Part shown: piece by piece, positions 45,342-56,608 of the stretch
Layout: every line of letters starts with the position of its first letter
Position numbering within the stretch: the first letter of the stretch is position 1
The notes under the pieces: model-generated
Databases searched by the model: none
The model's input: only the letters and a program-made list of their open reading frames with translations
What the model was told of the DNA's origin: nothing
Program-made: the position numbers and the translations under genes
Source of the DNA: JAWLGJ01 sp041685145
Lineage (GTDB): Bacteria; Pseudomonadota; Alphaproteobacteria; Rhodospirillales; Magnetospirillaceae
Assembly: GCA_041685145.1 (NCBI GenBank)
Contig: JAWLGJ010000008.1
Coordinates: 1 to 64,000, forward strand
Reading direction: 5' to 3'
DNA: 64,000 bases

Positions 45342-45353
45342 TCGCCGGCCGAC

Positions 45354-46544
45354 TCAGTCCGCGGCCAGGGGCCCGGCAAGGGTGAACACCGAGCCGTGCC
45401 CCGGCCGCGAGGTGACCCAAAGCGGGTGACCGAGCAACTCGGCCGTGCGCCTGACGACGGCAAGGCCGAGGCCGTAGCCGGCGCTGGACAGGCGCTCCTG
45501 ATTGCCCACCTGATAGAAGCTGTCGAACACCGCATCCAACTCATCCTCGGCGATGCCGATGCCGGTATCCCACACTTGCAGCCAGGCGTTGCTGCCGCGT
45601 CGGCGCGCGGCCACCAGGATGCCGCCGGTTTCGGTGTAACGCACAGCGTTGAGGATTAAATTGCGCAGGATGCGGCGCAGCAAGAGCTCGTCGCTGCGCA
45701 CGTGCATCTGGGGGCTGTGCCCCCGGAAGCGCAGGCCCTTCTCCGCCGCCAGTGGGCGGAACTCCTCTGCCAGGCGTCCGACGAGGGCGGCGATGTCGAC
45801 ATCCCCTAACTTCGCCCGCACCGCGCCCGATTCAATCATCGACAGGTCGAGCAGCCGGTGCAGCAGAACCTCGCCCGCGCCCAACGCCTCGTCCATATGC
45901 CGCACGATGCCGGCCTCCGGCGCGCCCGTCAGGCGCGGCCTCAGGCTCTCCAACAGCAGCCGCACCGCCTGCAGCGGTTGGCGCAGGTCATGGCTGGCGG
46001 CGGCCAGGAAGCGGGACTTCGCCTTGTCGGCCCGTTCGGCGAGCAGGCGGGCCTGGGCGTCGCGCTCGGCCTGTTTCTGCGCCGCCTCGCGCTCCTTGCG
46101 TTCGGTAATGTCGGTGCTGATGCCGACGAATCCCATCAGTTGGCCGGCGTCGTCCCAAAGGGCGTTGACCGACAGCAGCACCGGAAAGCGGTGGCCGTCC
46201 TTGCGGACGTGAGTGCATTCGTACTCGCAGGGCACGCCGGCGAGCGCCTCGGCCACCAGGGCCTCGAATCCTACGGGAATGGGGCGGCCCAGCCGCGCCG
46301 ACACCGCCGCGGCCTTGTCCTCGACCTCGTTGGGCTCGTGGAATGCCTGCGGGGTCATGCGGCCCACAACCTCGTCGCGGTGCCAGCCCAGCGCGCGCTC
46401 CGCAGCCGGATTCATGTCGATGATGATGCCATCGGGCCGGGTAACGATGATGAGGTGATTTGCCGCCTCGAAGACGGCGCGCAGCATGGCTTGATTTCGC
46501 GCCGCTCCCGCCGCCGAGGAAACGGCGCCGCTCCAGTCAGTCAC
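45354..46544 (-). CDS. PAS-domain sensor histidine kinase, orphan
   Basis: A 396-residue soluble kinase with one PAS domain (~20-145, LIIVTRPDGIIIDMNPAAERAL and a PAC GFVGISTDITERK), a short coiled coil, HisKA with His185 in AAASHDLRQPLQAVRLL, and a GHKL domain (NLILNAVRYTETGG, DTGIGIA, YGLGLAVVRR). The SHDLRQPL type usually occurs in hybrid kinases with a C-terminal receiver, which is absent here. No membrane helix is seen, so the signal is probably cytosolic. No response regulator is adjacent. It converges on rne. Confidence 0.88.
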   Translation of the reverse strand: MTDWSGAVSSAAGAARNQAMLRAVFEAANHLIIVTRPDGIIIDMNPAAERALGWHRDEVVGRMTPQAFHEPNEVEDKAAAVSARLGRPIPVGFEALVAEALAGVPCEYECTHVRKDGHRFPVLLSVNALWDDAGQLMGFVGISTDITERKEREAAQKQAERDAQARLLAERADKAKSRFLAAASHDLRQPLQAVRLLLESLRPRLTGAPEAGIVRHMDEALGAGEVLLHRLLDLSMIESGAVRAKLGDVDIAALVGRLAEEFRPLAAEKGLRFRGHSPQMHVRSDELLLRRILRNLILNAVRYTETGGILVAARRRGSNAWLQVWDTGIGIAEDELDAVFDSFYQVGNQERLSSAGYGLGLAVVRRTAELLGHPLWVTSRPGHGSVFTLAGPLAAD

Positions 46545-46619
46545 AACCTTCCACCCTCAGGAGGGCTCCCAGCCCGCCATTATTCCAGTTCCGGACCGGG
46601 CGCCAACTTATCGTCGGGA

Positions 46620-47780
46620 CTATCCCGAAGGGCGTAGTCCCGGCCAGTCGCCCAGGCGGCGGACGGCCTCGCGCATGGTCGCGGTGTCGCCGGCGTAGGA
46701 AAAGCGCACGAACCGGCGCCCCTGCAGGGGGTCGAAATCGACGCCCGGCGTGGCGGCAAGGCCGGTTTCGGCCAACAGGCGGCGGCAGAAGGCCGGGCTG
46801 TCCTCGGTGAGATGGGCGATGTCGGCATAGACGTAGAAGGCGCCGTCGGAGGGGGCGAGGCGGTCGAGGCCCAGCGGCGGCAGGCCGGCGGTCAGCACCT
46901 CGCGGTTGCGGGCATAGCGCGCGACATTGGCGTCCAGTTCGGCCTGGCAGTCGAACACCGCCAGCGCCGCGAATTGCGACAGTGACGGCGGCGAGATGAA
47001 CAGGTTCTGCGCCAAGCACTCAACCGCGCGCAACAGATCCTCGGGCACCACCATCCAACCCAGGCGCCAGCCGGTCATCGAGAAATACTTCGAGAAGCTG
47101 TTGACCACCAATGCGTGGGGGGCGGCGGCGGCGCTCGCGGCGGCCATGCCGTAGGTGATGCCGTGGTAGATCTCGTCCGAGACCAGCCGCACGCCGTTGG
47201 CCTCGCACCACTCCGCCACCGCCGCCAGCTCGTCCGGGGGCAGCATACTACCGGTGGGGTTTGAGGGGCTGGCGATGATGAGCCCGTCGAGGCGCCGCTC
47301 CAGCCGCTCCAGCACCGCCACGCTGGGCTGAAAGCGCGACTCCGGCCCCACCGGGATCAGCACCGGCTCGACCCCCAGCGCCGATAGGATGTTGCGGTAG
47401 GCAGGATAGCCGGGCACGGCCAGCCCCACGGCGTCGCCGGCCTCGAACGCGGCCAGGAAGGACAGCACGAACGCCCCCGATGACCCCGTGGTGACCACGA
47501 CCCGTTCCGCCGGCACCTCCAGGCCGTAGGTTTCGGCGTAATGGCGGGCGATGCGCCGGCGCAGGGGATCGAGGCCCAGGGCGAGCGTATAGCCCAGCCG
47601 TTCCGACTCCAGCGCCGCCCGGGCCGCCGCCAGCACCGGCGCGGGGGCGGGGGTGGCGGGCTGGCCGACCTCCAGATGCAGGACGTCGTCGCCGGCCGCC
47701 GCCCGTTCCGCCGCCGCCCGCATCACATCCATGACAATGAACGGCGGGACCATCCCCCGCCGGGCCACCTTCAAGACCAT
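46620..47780 (-). CDS. class I/II PLP-dependent aminotransferase
   Basis: A 386-residue fold-type I aminotransferase. Motifs: HLEVGQPATPAP near the start, VVVTTGSSGAFVLSFLA, PGYPAYRNIL, IIASPSNPTGSML, LVSDEIYHGITYG, and the Schiff-base lysine in NSFSKYFSMTGWRLGW. The C-terminal RFVRFSYAGD binds the carboxylate. The group includes aspartate/aromatic and MalY-like enzymes; the donor and acceptor cannot be assigned. It is divergent from the protease gene, with 123 bp between. Confidence 0.88.
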   Translation of the reverse strand: MVLKVARRGMVPPFIVMDVMRAAAERAAAGDDVLHLEVGQPATPAPAPVLAAARAALESERLGYTLALGLDPLRRRIARHYAETYGLEVPAERVVVTTGSSGAFVLSFLAAFEAGDAVGLAVPGYPAYRNILSALGVEPVLIPVGPESRFQPSVAVLERLERRLDGLIIASPSNPTGSMLPPDELAAVAEWCEANGVRLVSDEIYHGITYGMAAASAAAAPHALVVNSFSKYFSMTGWRLGWMVVPEDLLRAVECLAQNLFISPPSLSQFAALAVFDCQAELDANVARYARNREVLTAGLPPLGLDRLAPSDGAFYVYADIAHLTEDSPAFCRRLLAETGLAATPGVDFDPLQGRRFVRFSYAGDTATMREAVRRLGDWPGLRPSG

Positions 47781-47903
47781 GCCACTTTGTCCCCTCGATT
47801 GCGGCTCCGGCGCATCCGATCCTGGACGCCCGGCCCGCCTACGGCCAGAATACCGGCCGTCGCCCCGGGGCGGCGGAGGTTGCGCACGCTATTCCAATGC
47901 ACG

Positions 47904-49262
47904 GTGAACGCCTTGCGATTCCGCCTTACGTCACTTGTGGTTCTGCTGGCGCTGCTGGCGCCGTTGCCGGCGCGGGCCGACGGCATGACGCTGGTCCGCG
48001 ACGCGGAAGTGGAAGATACCATCCGCGCCTACGCCGATCCAATCCTGCGCGCGGCGGGGCTGGAGGCGGGGGCGGTCCGCGTTCATCTCGTGCGGGACAA
48101 CGCCCTCAACGCCTTCGTCGCGCGCGGTCAGAACCTGTATCTCCACACCGGGCTGCTGATGGCGGCGGAGACGCCGGAACAGGTAATCGGCGTCATCGCC
48201 CACGAAGTCGGCCACATCGCCGGCGGCCATCTCGCGCGCCAGGCCGAGGCCGCCGACATGGCCGGCACCGGTGCGATGGTGGCCACCATCCTGGGCACCG
48301 CGGCGGCGGTGCTGTCGGGGCGCGGCGATGTCGGCATGGCGGTTTCCTCCGCCGGGCAGGGGGCGGCGCTGCGCAATTTCCTGAAATACACGCGCGGCGA
48401 GGAGTCGAGCGCTGATCAGGCGGCCCTGCGCTATCTGGAGCAGGCCGGAATCAGCGCCGACGGGCTGCTGGAATTCATGGAAACGCTGGAGGACCAGGAA
48501 TACCTGCTGCCCGAGCACCAGGATCCCTATCTGCGCAGCCATCCGCTGACTCGCGACCGCATCGCCTCGCTGCGGCGGGCGGTGGAAACCGAAGCCGAGG
48601 CCGAGTTCGAATTGCCGGACGAGTTCCGTCGCCGGCACGAGCGTATGCACGCCAAGCTGTTCGGCTTCCTGGACCCGCCGCTGCGGGTTCTTGCCCGCTA
48701 CAAGGACGACGACAGCCTTGTAGGCCGTTACGCGCGCGCCATCGCCTGGTACCGGCGCCCCGATCTCGACAAGGCCGTCGCGTTGATGGACGAGCTGATC
48801 GACGAGCATCCCGACGACCCCTATTTCCACGAACTCAAGGGGCAGGCGCTGTTCGAGCACGGCCGCCCGCGCGAGGCCCTAGCCGCCTATCGCGAGGCAG
48901 TGGCGCTGGCGCCCGAATCACCGCTGCTGCGCATCGGGTTGGCGCAGGCGATGGTGGATGCCGGCGACGATGATCTCATTGGCGAGGCCCGGGAGCATCT
49001 GGAGCACGCCTTGGCCCGCGAGCGCGACAACGCCTTCGCCTGGCGGATGCTGGCGGTGGTGTACGGCCGCGGCGGCGACGAGGCGCTGGCCAGCTATGCG
49101 CTGGCCGAGCAGGCGCTGCTGACCGGGCGCCTGGAGGATGCCGTGCGTCACGCCGAGCGGGCCGTGCGCGACCTGCCGCGCGGCAGCCATCAGTGGCTGC
49201 GCGCCGAGGACGTCCGCCAGGAGGCCGAGCGCATCCTGGAAAGGCAGGAACTTCAACGCTAA
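47904..49262 (+). CDS. BepA/YfgC-like M48 metalloprotease with TPR repeats
   Basis: A 452-residue periplasmic protein. GTG 47904 opens a signal peptide (LRFRLTSLVVLLALLAPLPARA). The M48 domain contains the zinc motif HEVGH (100-104) and the downstream glutamate in GEESSADQAALRYL. The C-terminal half has TPR-type helical repeats (DPYFHELKGQALFEHGRPRE, then AFAWRMLAVVYGRGG). BepA-type proteins assist or degrade outer-membrane assembly intermediates such as LptD. The start has alternatives (TTG 47913). A DsbA-like gene follows 55 bp downstream, consistent with an envelope quality-control unit. Confidence 0.88.
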   Translation: MNALRFRLTSLVVLLALLAPLPARADGMTLVRDAEVEDTIRAYADPILRAAGLEAGAVRVHLVRDNALNAFVARGQNLYLHTGLLMAAETPEQVIGVIAHEVGHIAGGHLARQAEAADMAGTGAMVATILGTAAAVLSGRGDVGMAVSSAGQGAALRNFLKYTRGEESSADQAALRYLEQAGISADGLLEFMETLEDQEYLLPEHQDPYLRSHPLTRDRIASLRRAVETEAEAEFELPDEFRRRHERMHAKLFGFLDPPLRVLARYKDDDSLVGRYARAIAWYRRPDLDKAVALMDELIDEHPDDPYFHELKGQALFEHGRPREALAAYREAVALAPESPLLRIGLAQAMVDAGDDDLIGEAREHLEHALARERDNAFAWRMLAVVYGRGGDEALASYALAEQALLTGRLEDAVRHAERAVRDLPRGSHQWLRAEDVRQEAERILERQELQR

Positions 49263-49317
49263 TCGCCGCGCCCACGGCAGCCGTGGGGGGCGGACAACCG
49301 CAACGAAAGAGAGGATC

Positions 49318-50082
49318 ATGCGCCGCTACACCCTTCCGCTCATCGCCGTATTGATCGCCGTCGCCCTGGGCCTCGGCGTGGGAGCACGGCTGAACGGCGC
49401 CGTCGCCGAACAAGCGCTCACGCCCAGCCAGGAAGAGGCGGTGCGCCGGCTGGTGCTGGACACCATTCGCAAGAATCCCGAAATCATTTCCGAGGCGGTG
49501 CAGATACTCGACCAGCGTCGGCAGGCGGCGGAGAAGGAGCGCGCCCGCGGGGCCTTGGCTGGCAACGCCGAGCTTCTGTTCCGGGATGCGGAGACGCCGG
49601 TCCTGGGCAATCCCGACGGCAGCGTGACGCTGGTGGAGTTCAGCGACTACCAATGCACCTACTGCAAGGCGATGTACCCGCGGCTGGAAAAGGCGCTGGC
49701 GGAAGATGACGACGTGCGCGTCGTGCTGAAGGAACTGCCGATTCTGGGCGCGACCTCGACGGTCGCGGCGCAGGCGGCGCTGGCGGCCGACCGCCAGGGC
49801 AAGTATGCCGAATATCACCGCGCCCTGATGGTCCTGCGGGGGCGCCTGACCGAGGACGCCGTCTTCACCGCCGCCGAGGACGTGGGGCTGGACGTGGCGC
49901 GCCTGAAGAAGGACATGGAGGATCCAGCCATCCTCGCCAAGCTGGCCGAGAATCGCCGGCTGGCGCAGGACTTGGGTATCTCCGGCACCCCCGCCTTCGT
50001 CACCGCCGACGGTGTCATCCCGGGCGCTGTCGATCTGGAAACGTTGCGTCAGGTGATCGCCGAACAGCGGCCGGGCGGGTAG
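49318..50082 (+). CDS. DsbA/Com1-like periplasmic thiol-disulfide protein
   Basis: A 254-residue exported thioredoxin-fold protein. The signal anchor is RRYTLPLIAVLIAVALGLGVG, followed by a charged helical N-terminal part (~35-85). The thioredoxin-like domain starts at VTLVEFSDYQCTYCKAMYP with CxxC at 113-116, and the cis-Pro loop is in GISGTPAFV near 225. It resembles the Com1/DsbA-related and BdbD/ScsC-like group. It follows the BepA-like protease, whose family is linked with LptD disulfide maturation in E. coli. That link is suggestive only. Confidence 0.87.
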   Translation: MRRYTLPLIAVLIAVALGLGVGARLNGAVAEQALTPSQEEAVRRLVLDTIRKNPEIISEAVQILDQRRQAAEKERARGALAGNAELLFRDAETPVLGNPDGSVTLVEFSDYQCTYCKAMYPRLEKALAEDDDVRVVLKELPILGATSTVAAQAALAADRQGKYAEYHRALMVLRGRLTEDAVFTAAEDVGLDVARLKKDMEDPAILAKLAENRRLAQDLGISGTPAFVTADGVIPGAVDLETLRQVIAEQRPGG

Positions 50083-50095
50083 GCGTCCCGGCCGC

Positions 50096-51415
50096 CTATT
50101 CGTCCAGCCAGGGGCCGAGATCGGCGCGGGCGCGAGCGGTATAGAGTTTCTTGCGCTCGCGCCCCTTGGCGCGGCCCTCGGGCGGCGGGAACAGCCCGAA
50201 ATTGATGTTCATGGGCTGATAGGTCTCGGCCTCGGCGCCGCCGGTGATGTGGCCCAGCAGGGCTCCCAGCGCCGTCGTCGTCGGCGGCGGACTGGGCGCG
50301 CGGCCGGCGATGTCGGCGGCGGCGAAGCGGCCCGCCAGCAGCCCGATGGCGGCGCTTTCCACATAGCCCTCGCAGCCGGTGATCTGCCCGGCGAAACGCA
50401 GCCTCGGCTCCGCCTTCAGCCGTAGCAAGCCGTCCAGCAGGCGGGGGCCGTTGAGGAAGGTGTTGCGGTGCACGCCCCCCAGGCGGGCGAATTCAGCGTT
50501 TTCCAGCCCCGGTATCATGCGCAGCACCCGCACCTGCTCGCCGTGCTTCAGCTTGGTCTGGAAGCCGACGATGTTGTAGAGCGTCCCCAGGGCGTTGTCC
50601 TGGCGCAACTGCACCACGGCGTAGGGCCGCCGGCCGGTGCGCGGATCGGTGAGGCCCACGGGCTTCATGGGCCCGAAGGCCAGCGTCTCGCGCCCGCGCG
50701 CCGCCATGACCTCGATGGGCAGGCAGCCCTCGAAATACGGCGTCTCCTTCTCCCAGTCCCGGAAGGGGGTGGTTTCGGCGGCGAGCAGCGCGTCGATGAA
50801 GGCGTCGTATTGCTCCCGGCTCAGTGGGCAGTTGATGTAGTCGGAGCCCTCGCCCTTGTCGTAGCGGCTCTGGAACCACGCCGTGTCGAGGTTGATGCTC
50901 TCGCGGTGGACGATGGGGGCGATGGCGTCGAAAAAGGCCAAGGCGTCCTCGCCCGTCAGCGCCCGCACCGCCTCGGCCAGCGGCGGCGAGGTGAGGGGGC
51001 CGGTGGCGATAATTGTCTGCCCCCATTCCGCCGCCGGCAGCCCGGCGACCTCTTCGCGCACCACCTCGACGAGCGGATGATCGGCCAGCGCCGCCCCGAC
51101 GGCCTCCGAAAAGGCGTCGCGGTCCACGGCCAGCGCGCCACCGGCGGGGACGCGGTGGGCATCCGCGCACCGCATGACGAGTGAGTCGCAGCGCCGCATC
51201 TCTTCATGCAGCAGGCCGACGGCGTTGTAATCGGCGTCGTCGGAGCGGAAGGAATTCGAGCACACCAGTTCCGCCAATCCGTCGCTGGTGTGGGCGGCGG
51301 TGGTGCGCCGGGGGCGCATCTCGTGCAGGACGACCGGAACGCCGCGCCGCGCCGCCTGCCAGGCCGCCTCGCTGCCGGCGAGGCCGCCGCCGATGATGTG
51401 AAGGGTGCGTGTCAT
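50096..51415 (-). CDS. trmFO: tRNA m5U54 methyltransferase TrmFO (folate/FAD-dependent)
   Basis: A 439-residue flavoprotein that methylates U54 of tRNA with methylenetetrahydrofolate. Features: IIGGGLAGSEAAWQAARRGV (FAD GxGxxG), LAELVCSNSFRSDD with a conserved cysteine, GPLTSPPLAEAV, YINCPLSREQYDAF, CLPIEVMAARGRETLAFGPM and the C-terminal PMNINFGLFPP. This is typical for alphaproteobacteria and Gram-positives lacking TrmA. A possible TTGCAA/TAACTC promoter lies immediately before the start (-10 ends 9 bases before ATG). Confidence 0.96.
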   Translation of the reverse strand: MTRTLHIIGGGLAGSEAAWQAARRGVPVVLHEMRPRRTTAAHTSDGLAELVCSNSFRSDDADYNAVGLLHEEMRRCDSLVMRCADAHRVPAGGALAVDRDAFSEAVGAALADHPLVEVVREEVAGLPAAEWGQTIIATGPLTSPPLAEAVRALTGEDALAFFDAIAPIVHRESINLDTAWFQSRYDKGEGSDYINCPLSREQYDAFIDALLAAETTPFRDWEKETPYFEGCLPIEVMAARGRETLAFGPMKPVGLTDPRTGRRPYAVVQLRQDNALGTLYNIVGFQTKLKHGEQVRVLRMIPGLENAEFARLGGVHRNTFLNGPRLLDGLLRLKAEPRLRFAGQITGCEGYVESAAIGLLAGRFAAADIAGRAPSPPPTTTALGALLGHITGGAEAETYQPMNINFGLFPPPEGRAKGRERKKLYTARARADLGPWLDE

Positions 51416-51516
51416 GACGGAGTGGAGTTAGGACCGCCGGCGCCCGTCTTGCAAGGGGAAAGGCTTGACAGCCGCAAGGGGGGACCGCACAAGGGCAGCG
51501 CGAAGGGGAGGGCGCC

Positions 51517-51945
51517 GTGGACGAATCGTTGTTGCGCGACATCGCGTTGTTCATCCTGCTGGTGGTCGGCGGCATGATGGCCGGCCAGTGGGTGCGGCGC
51601 TGGCGGCTGCGCGACGTGCTGGTGGACCCGCGCCAGGTTCACGAGCGGCTGCGCGACGGCGACGACCTGCTGGTCTTGGACGTGCGCACCGAAGGCGAGT
51701 TCGCGCGTGGCCACGCCCCCGGTGCCGTCAACGTACCGCTGGGGGTGCTGCCGCGGCGGTTGGTGGAACTGAAGGAACTCATGGGCGACTACCAGGACAC
51801 GCCGGTAGTGCTGGTCTGCCGCACCGACAACCGTGCCGCCGTCGCCCATCGGCATCTGAAGCGCCACGGCTTCGAAAACGTGCTGGTGATGCAGGGCGGC
51901 ATGACGCGCTGGGGCCGCGAGGGCTTGCCGGTCAGCCGGGACTGA
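51517..51945 (+). CDS. membrane-anchored rhodanese-like sulfurtransferase
   Basis: A 142-residue protein from GTG 51517. It has one N-terminal membrane helix (IALFILLVVGGMMAGQWV) and then a single rhodanese domain: LVLDVRTEGEFARGHAPGAVN and active-site cysteine 101 in VLVCRTDNRAA, a six-residue CxxxxR loop. It may transfer sulfur at the inner membrane. A well-formed TTGACA lies 46 bases upstream without a clear -10. It is divergent from trmFO. Confidence 0.85.
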   Translation: MDESLLRDIALFILLVVGGMMAGQWVRRWRLRDVLVDPRQVHERLRDGDDLLVLDVRTEGEFARGHAPGAVNVPLGVLPRRLVELKELMGDYQDTPVVLVCRTDNRAAVAHRHLKRHGFENVLVMQGGMTRWGREGLPVSRD

Positions 51946-51963
51946 AAGAACGCACGGCGCCCC

Positions 51964-51992
51964 TTTCTTCCACGCTGCAAAACCCGTATAAG
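51964..51992 (+). promoter_or_regulatory. possible promoter of the tandem DUF4170 gene
   Basis: TTTCTT (51964-51969), 17-base spacer, TATAAG (51987-51992), 28 bases before ATG 52021. The -10 is good, the -35 modest. Confidence 0.45.
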
Positions 51993-52020
51993 ACCGGCGG
52001 ATTTGACACGGGGGACGCAT

Positions 52021-52440
52021 ATGGCGGAAACAAAGTACTTTGTCGTCGGTGGGGAATACGCCGATACCAGCTTCACCCGCATGGCCGACGGGCGCGAAGA
52101 GGAGCGCTACGGCCCCTTCGACGAACAGGCCGCCCACGATTTCTGGCGAAAGATCACCGGCCAGACCGTCGACAACGCCATGACGCGCTATGTCATCCGC
52201 CCCAACGAGGAGGTCGAGGGGCGGGCCTATTGGGTGGTGGGCGGCGAGTACGCCGACACCAGCTTCACCCGCATGGCCGAGGGGCACGCGCTGGAAAAAT
52301 ACGGCCCCTTCACCCGCAAGGAAGCGCTGGAGCACTGGCGCAAGGTCACCGGCCGGACCGTCGACAACGCGATGGCCCGCTACGACGTCGTCGGCGAGGA
52401 CGAGCTGGAGCGCATGGAGGCGGAAGGGCAGGTGAGCTGA
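52021..52440 (+). CDS. tandem DUF4170 protein
   Basis: A 139-residue soluble protein made of two copies of a ~60-residue unit. Unit 1 (~1-62) begins KYFVVGGEYADTSFTRMADG and unit 2 (~70-128) begins AYWVVGGEYADTSFTRMAEG. Both continue with YGPF and a W-R-K-T-G-T-V-D-N-A-M pattern ending in RY. DUF4170 proteins are usually single-domain, so this looks like an internal duplication with fusion. Function unknown. The ATG follows CGGGGGA. It converges with uvrA. Confidence 0.85.
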   Translation: MAETKYFVVGGEYADTSFTRMADGREEERYGPFDEQAAHDFWRKITGQTVDNAMTRYVIRPNEEVEGRAYWVVGGEYADTSFTRMAEGHALEKYGPFTRKEALEHWRKVTGRTVDNAMARYDVVGEDELERMEAEGQVS

Positions 52441-52482
52441 CGGCCCGCCACGCCCCGCCGGTGCCACCCTTCATTCCCGCCC

Positions 52483-55326
<2,844 letters not shown>

Positions 55327-55463
55327 GCCCCTACCAAGGTATGAAATGCTGCTGCGGGAACCAGGGCAAGATGGCCCTCGCGTCGTCGGCGGTCAATACG
55401 CCAGCGCAGGGAACCCAGCGGGCCCGCCGTGGTTAAGTCGACAACATTGGGCGGAGACAGGTC

Positions 55464-55646
55464 ATGGCGGATCAGCAACGGCCGCCGCGGCGCCCCCTTA
55501 ATCCGGGCGACGAGGCGGCGCCGGGCACCCCCGGCACCGGAGAGAACATCTGCCCCGTCTGCAAGGGGACGGGGCGCGTCGACGGCGCGAGCTGCGACAA
55601 TTGCGGCGGCAGCGGCCGCATCGTCGAGGGCATCGGCGGCGCCTGA
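55464..55646 (+). CDS. 60-residue DnaJ-like zinc-knuckle protein
   Basis: A very small protein starting MADQQRPPRRPLNPGDE. After a Pro/Gly-rich N-terminal half it has two CxxCxGxG repeats, CPVCKGTGR and CDNCGGSGR, which together form one DnaJ-type zinc-binding unit, and ends IVEGIGGA. The start follows GGAGACAGG. The gene lies between uvrA and the liv operon and is divergent from uvrA. The role is unknown; such isolated zinc units may bind unfolded protein or RNA. Confidence 0.72.
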   Translation: MADQQRPPRRPLNPGDEAAPGTPGTGENICPVCKGTGRVDGASCDNCGGSGRIVEGIGGA

Positions 55647-55831
55647 ATATTGCCCGAAGGCGGCGGGGGGCGGCGGGGCGGGGGCCGCCGCCCGCCCTCG
55701 TGCGCACTAATACTCTTGGCAAGCCACCAAAACAGTGCCAGACATACGCCCCGCGCGCCCGGCGCCGGGCGCCACGTCCAACCGTACCACTACACGACGA
55801 GCAATGACGCGGGCGGGGAGGGTGAGACGGC

Positions 55832-56608
55832 ATGATTTCGGTGGAGGACGTATCGAAATCGTTTGGCGGCATCCGCGCCGTCGATCATTGCACCTTCACC
55901 ATTCCCCCCGGCAGCATTACCGGCCTGATCGGGCCCAACGGCGCCGGCAAGACCACCTTGTTCAGCATCGTCGCCGGGGCAATCAGGCCCGACTCCGGCC
56001 GCATCGTTTATGACGGCCGCGACATTACCGGCCTGCCCCCCCACAAGCTTTTCCATCTGGGCCTGGTGCGGACGTTTCAGATCCCGCACGAGTTTTCGCG
56101 CATGACCGTGCGCGAGAACCTGATGGTGGTGCCGCCGGCCCAGGCGGGCGAGACGCTGCTGACCAACTGGCTGGCTTGGCCGCGGGTGCGGCGGCAGGAG
56201 GAGGAGGTCCGGCGCAAGGCCGACGAAGTTCTGGAGTTCCTGCAGATCGATCACGTCGCCGACGAGTTGGCGGGCAACCTCTCGGGCGGCCAGAAGAAAC
56301 TGCTGGAACTGGGCCGGACGATGATGACCGAGGCCCGCATGGTGCTGCTGGACGAGCCCGGCGCCGGGGTCAACCGCACGCTCCTGGGCAAGCTCGCCGA
56401 CGCCATCGTCCGCCTCAACACCGAGCGCGGCTACACGTTCTGCATCATCGAGCATGACATGGACCTGATCGCCAAGCTGTGCCACCCGGTCGTGGTCATG
56501 GCGCACGGCAGCGTGCTGGCCGAAGGCAGCATGGAGGAGGTGCGGGCCGACGCCCGCGTGCGCGAGGCCTATCTGGGCGGCCGGGCGGTCGAGGAGGCGG
56601 AGCGATGA
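55832..56608 (+). CDS. livG: branched-chain amino acid ABC transporter ATPase LivG
   Basis: A 258-residue ABC ATPase: Walker A GPNGAGKTTLFSIVAG, Q-loop region RTFQIPHEFSRMTVRENL, signature NLSGGQKKLLELGR, Walker B MVLLDEPGAGV and H-loop IIEHDMDL. The C-terminal extension (VRADARVREAYLGG) is typical of LivG. It begins the cluster after a 185-bp gap with no clear promoter. The stop overlaps the livF ATG. Confidence 0.92.
   Translation: MISVEDVSKSFGGIRAVDHCTFTIPPGSITGLIGPNGAGKTTLFSIVAGAIRPDSGRIVYDGRDITGLPPHKLFHLGLVRTFQIPHEFSRMTVRENLMVVPPAQAGETLLTNWLAWPRVRRQEEEVRRKADEVLEFLQIDHVADELAGNLSGGQKKLLELGRTMMTEARMVLLDEPGAGVNRTLLGKLADAIVRLNTERGYTFCIIEHDMDLIAKLCHPVVVMAHGSVLAEGSMEEVRADARVREAYLGGRAVEEAER

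Noticed and set aside
44330..45544. Long minus-strand open frame over the rne C-terminal region
   Set aside because: It mirrors the low-complexity Glu/Ala/Lys coding of rne and gives Ser/Ala/Arg-rich nonsense without domain features.
55327..55463. SOS box for uvrA
   Set aside because: GAAC occurs near 55356 and 55381 but no GTTC-N7-GTTC type pair is found.
55710..55735. Sigma-54-like TTGGCA before livG
   Set aside because: The -12 TTGC element is absent at the required spacing.
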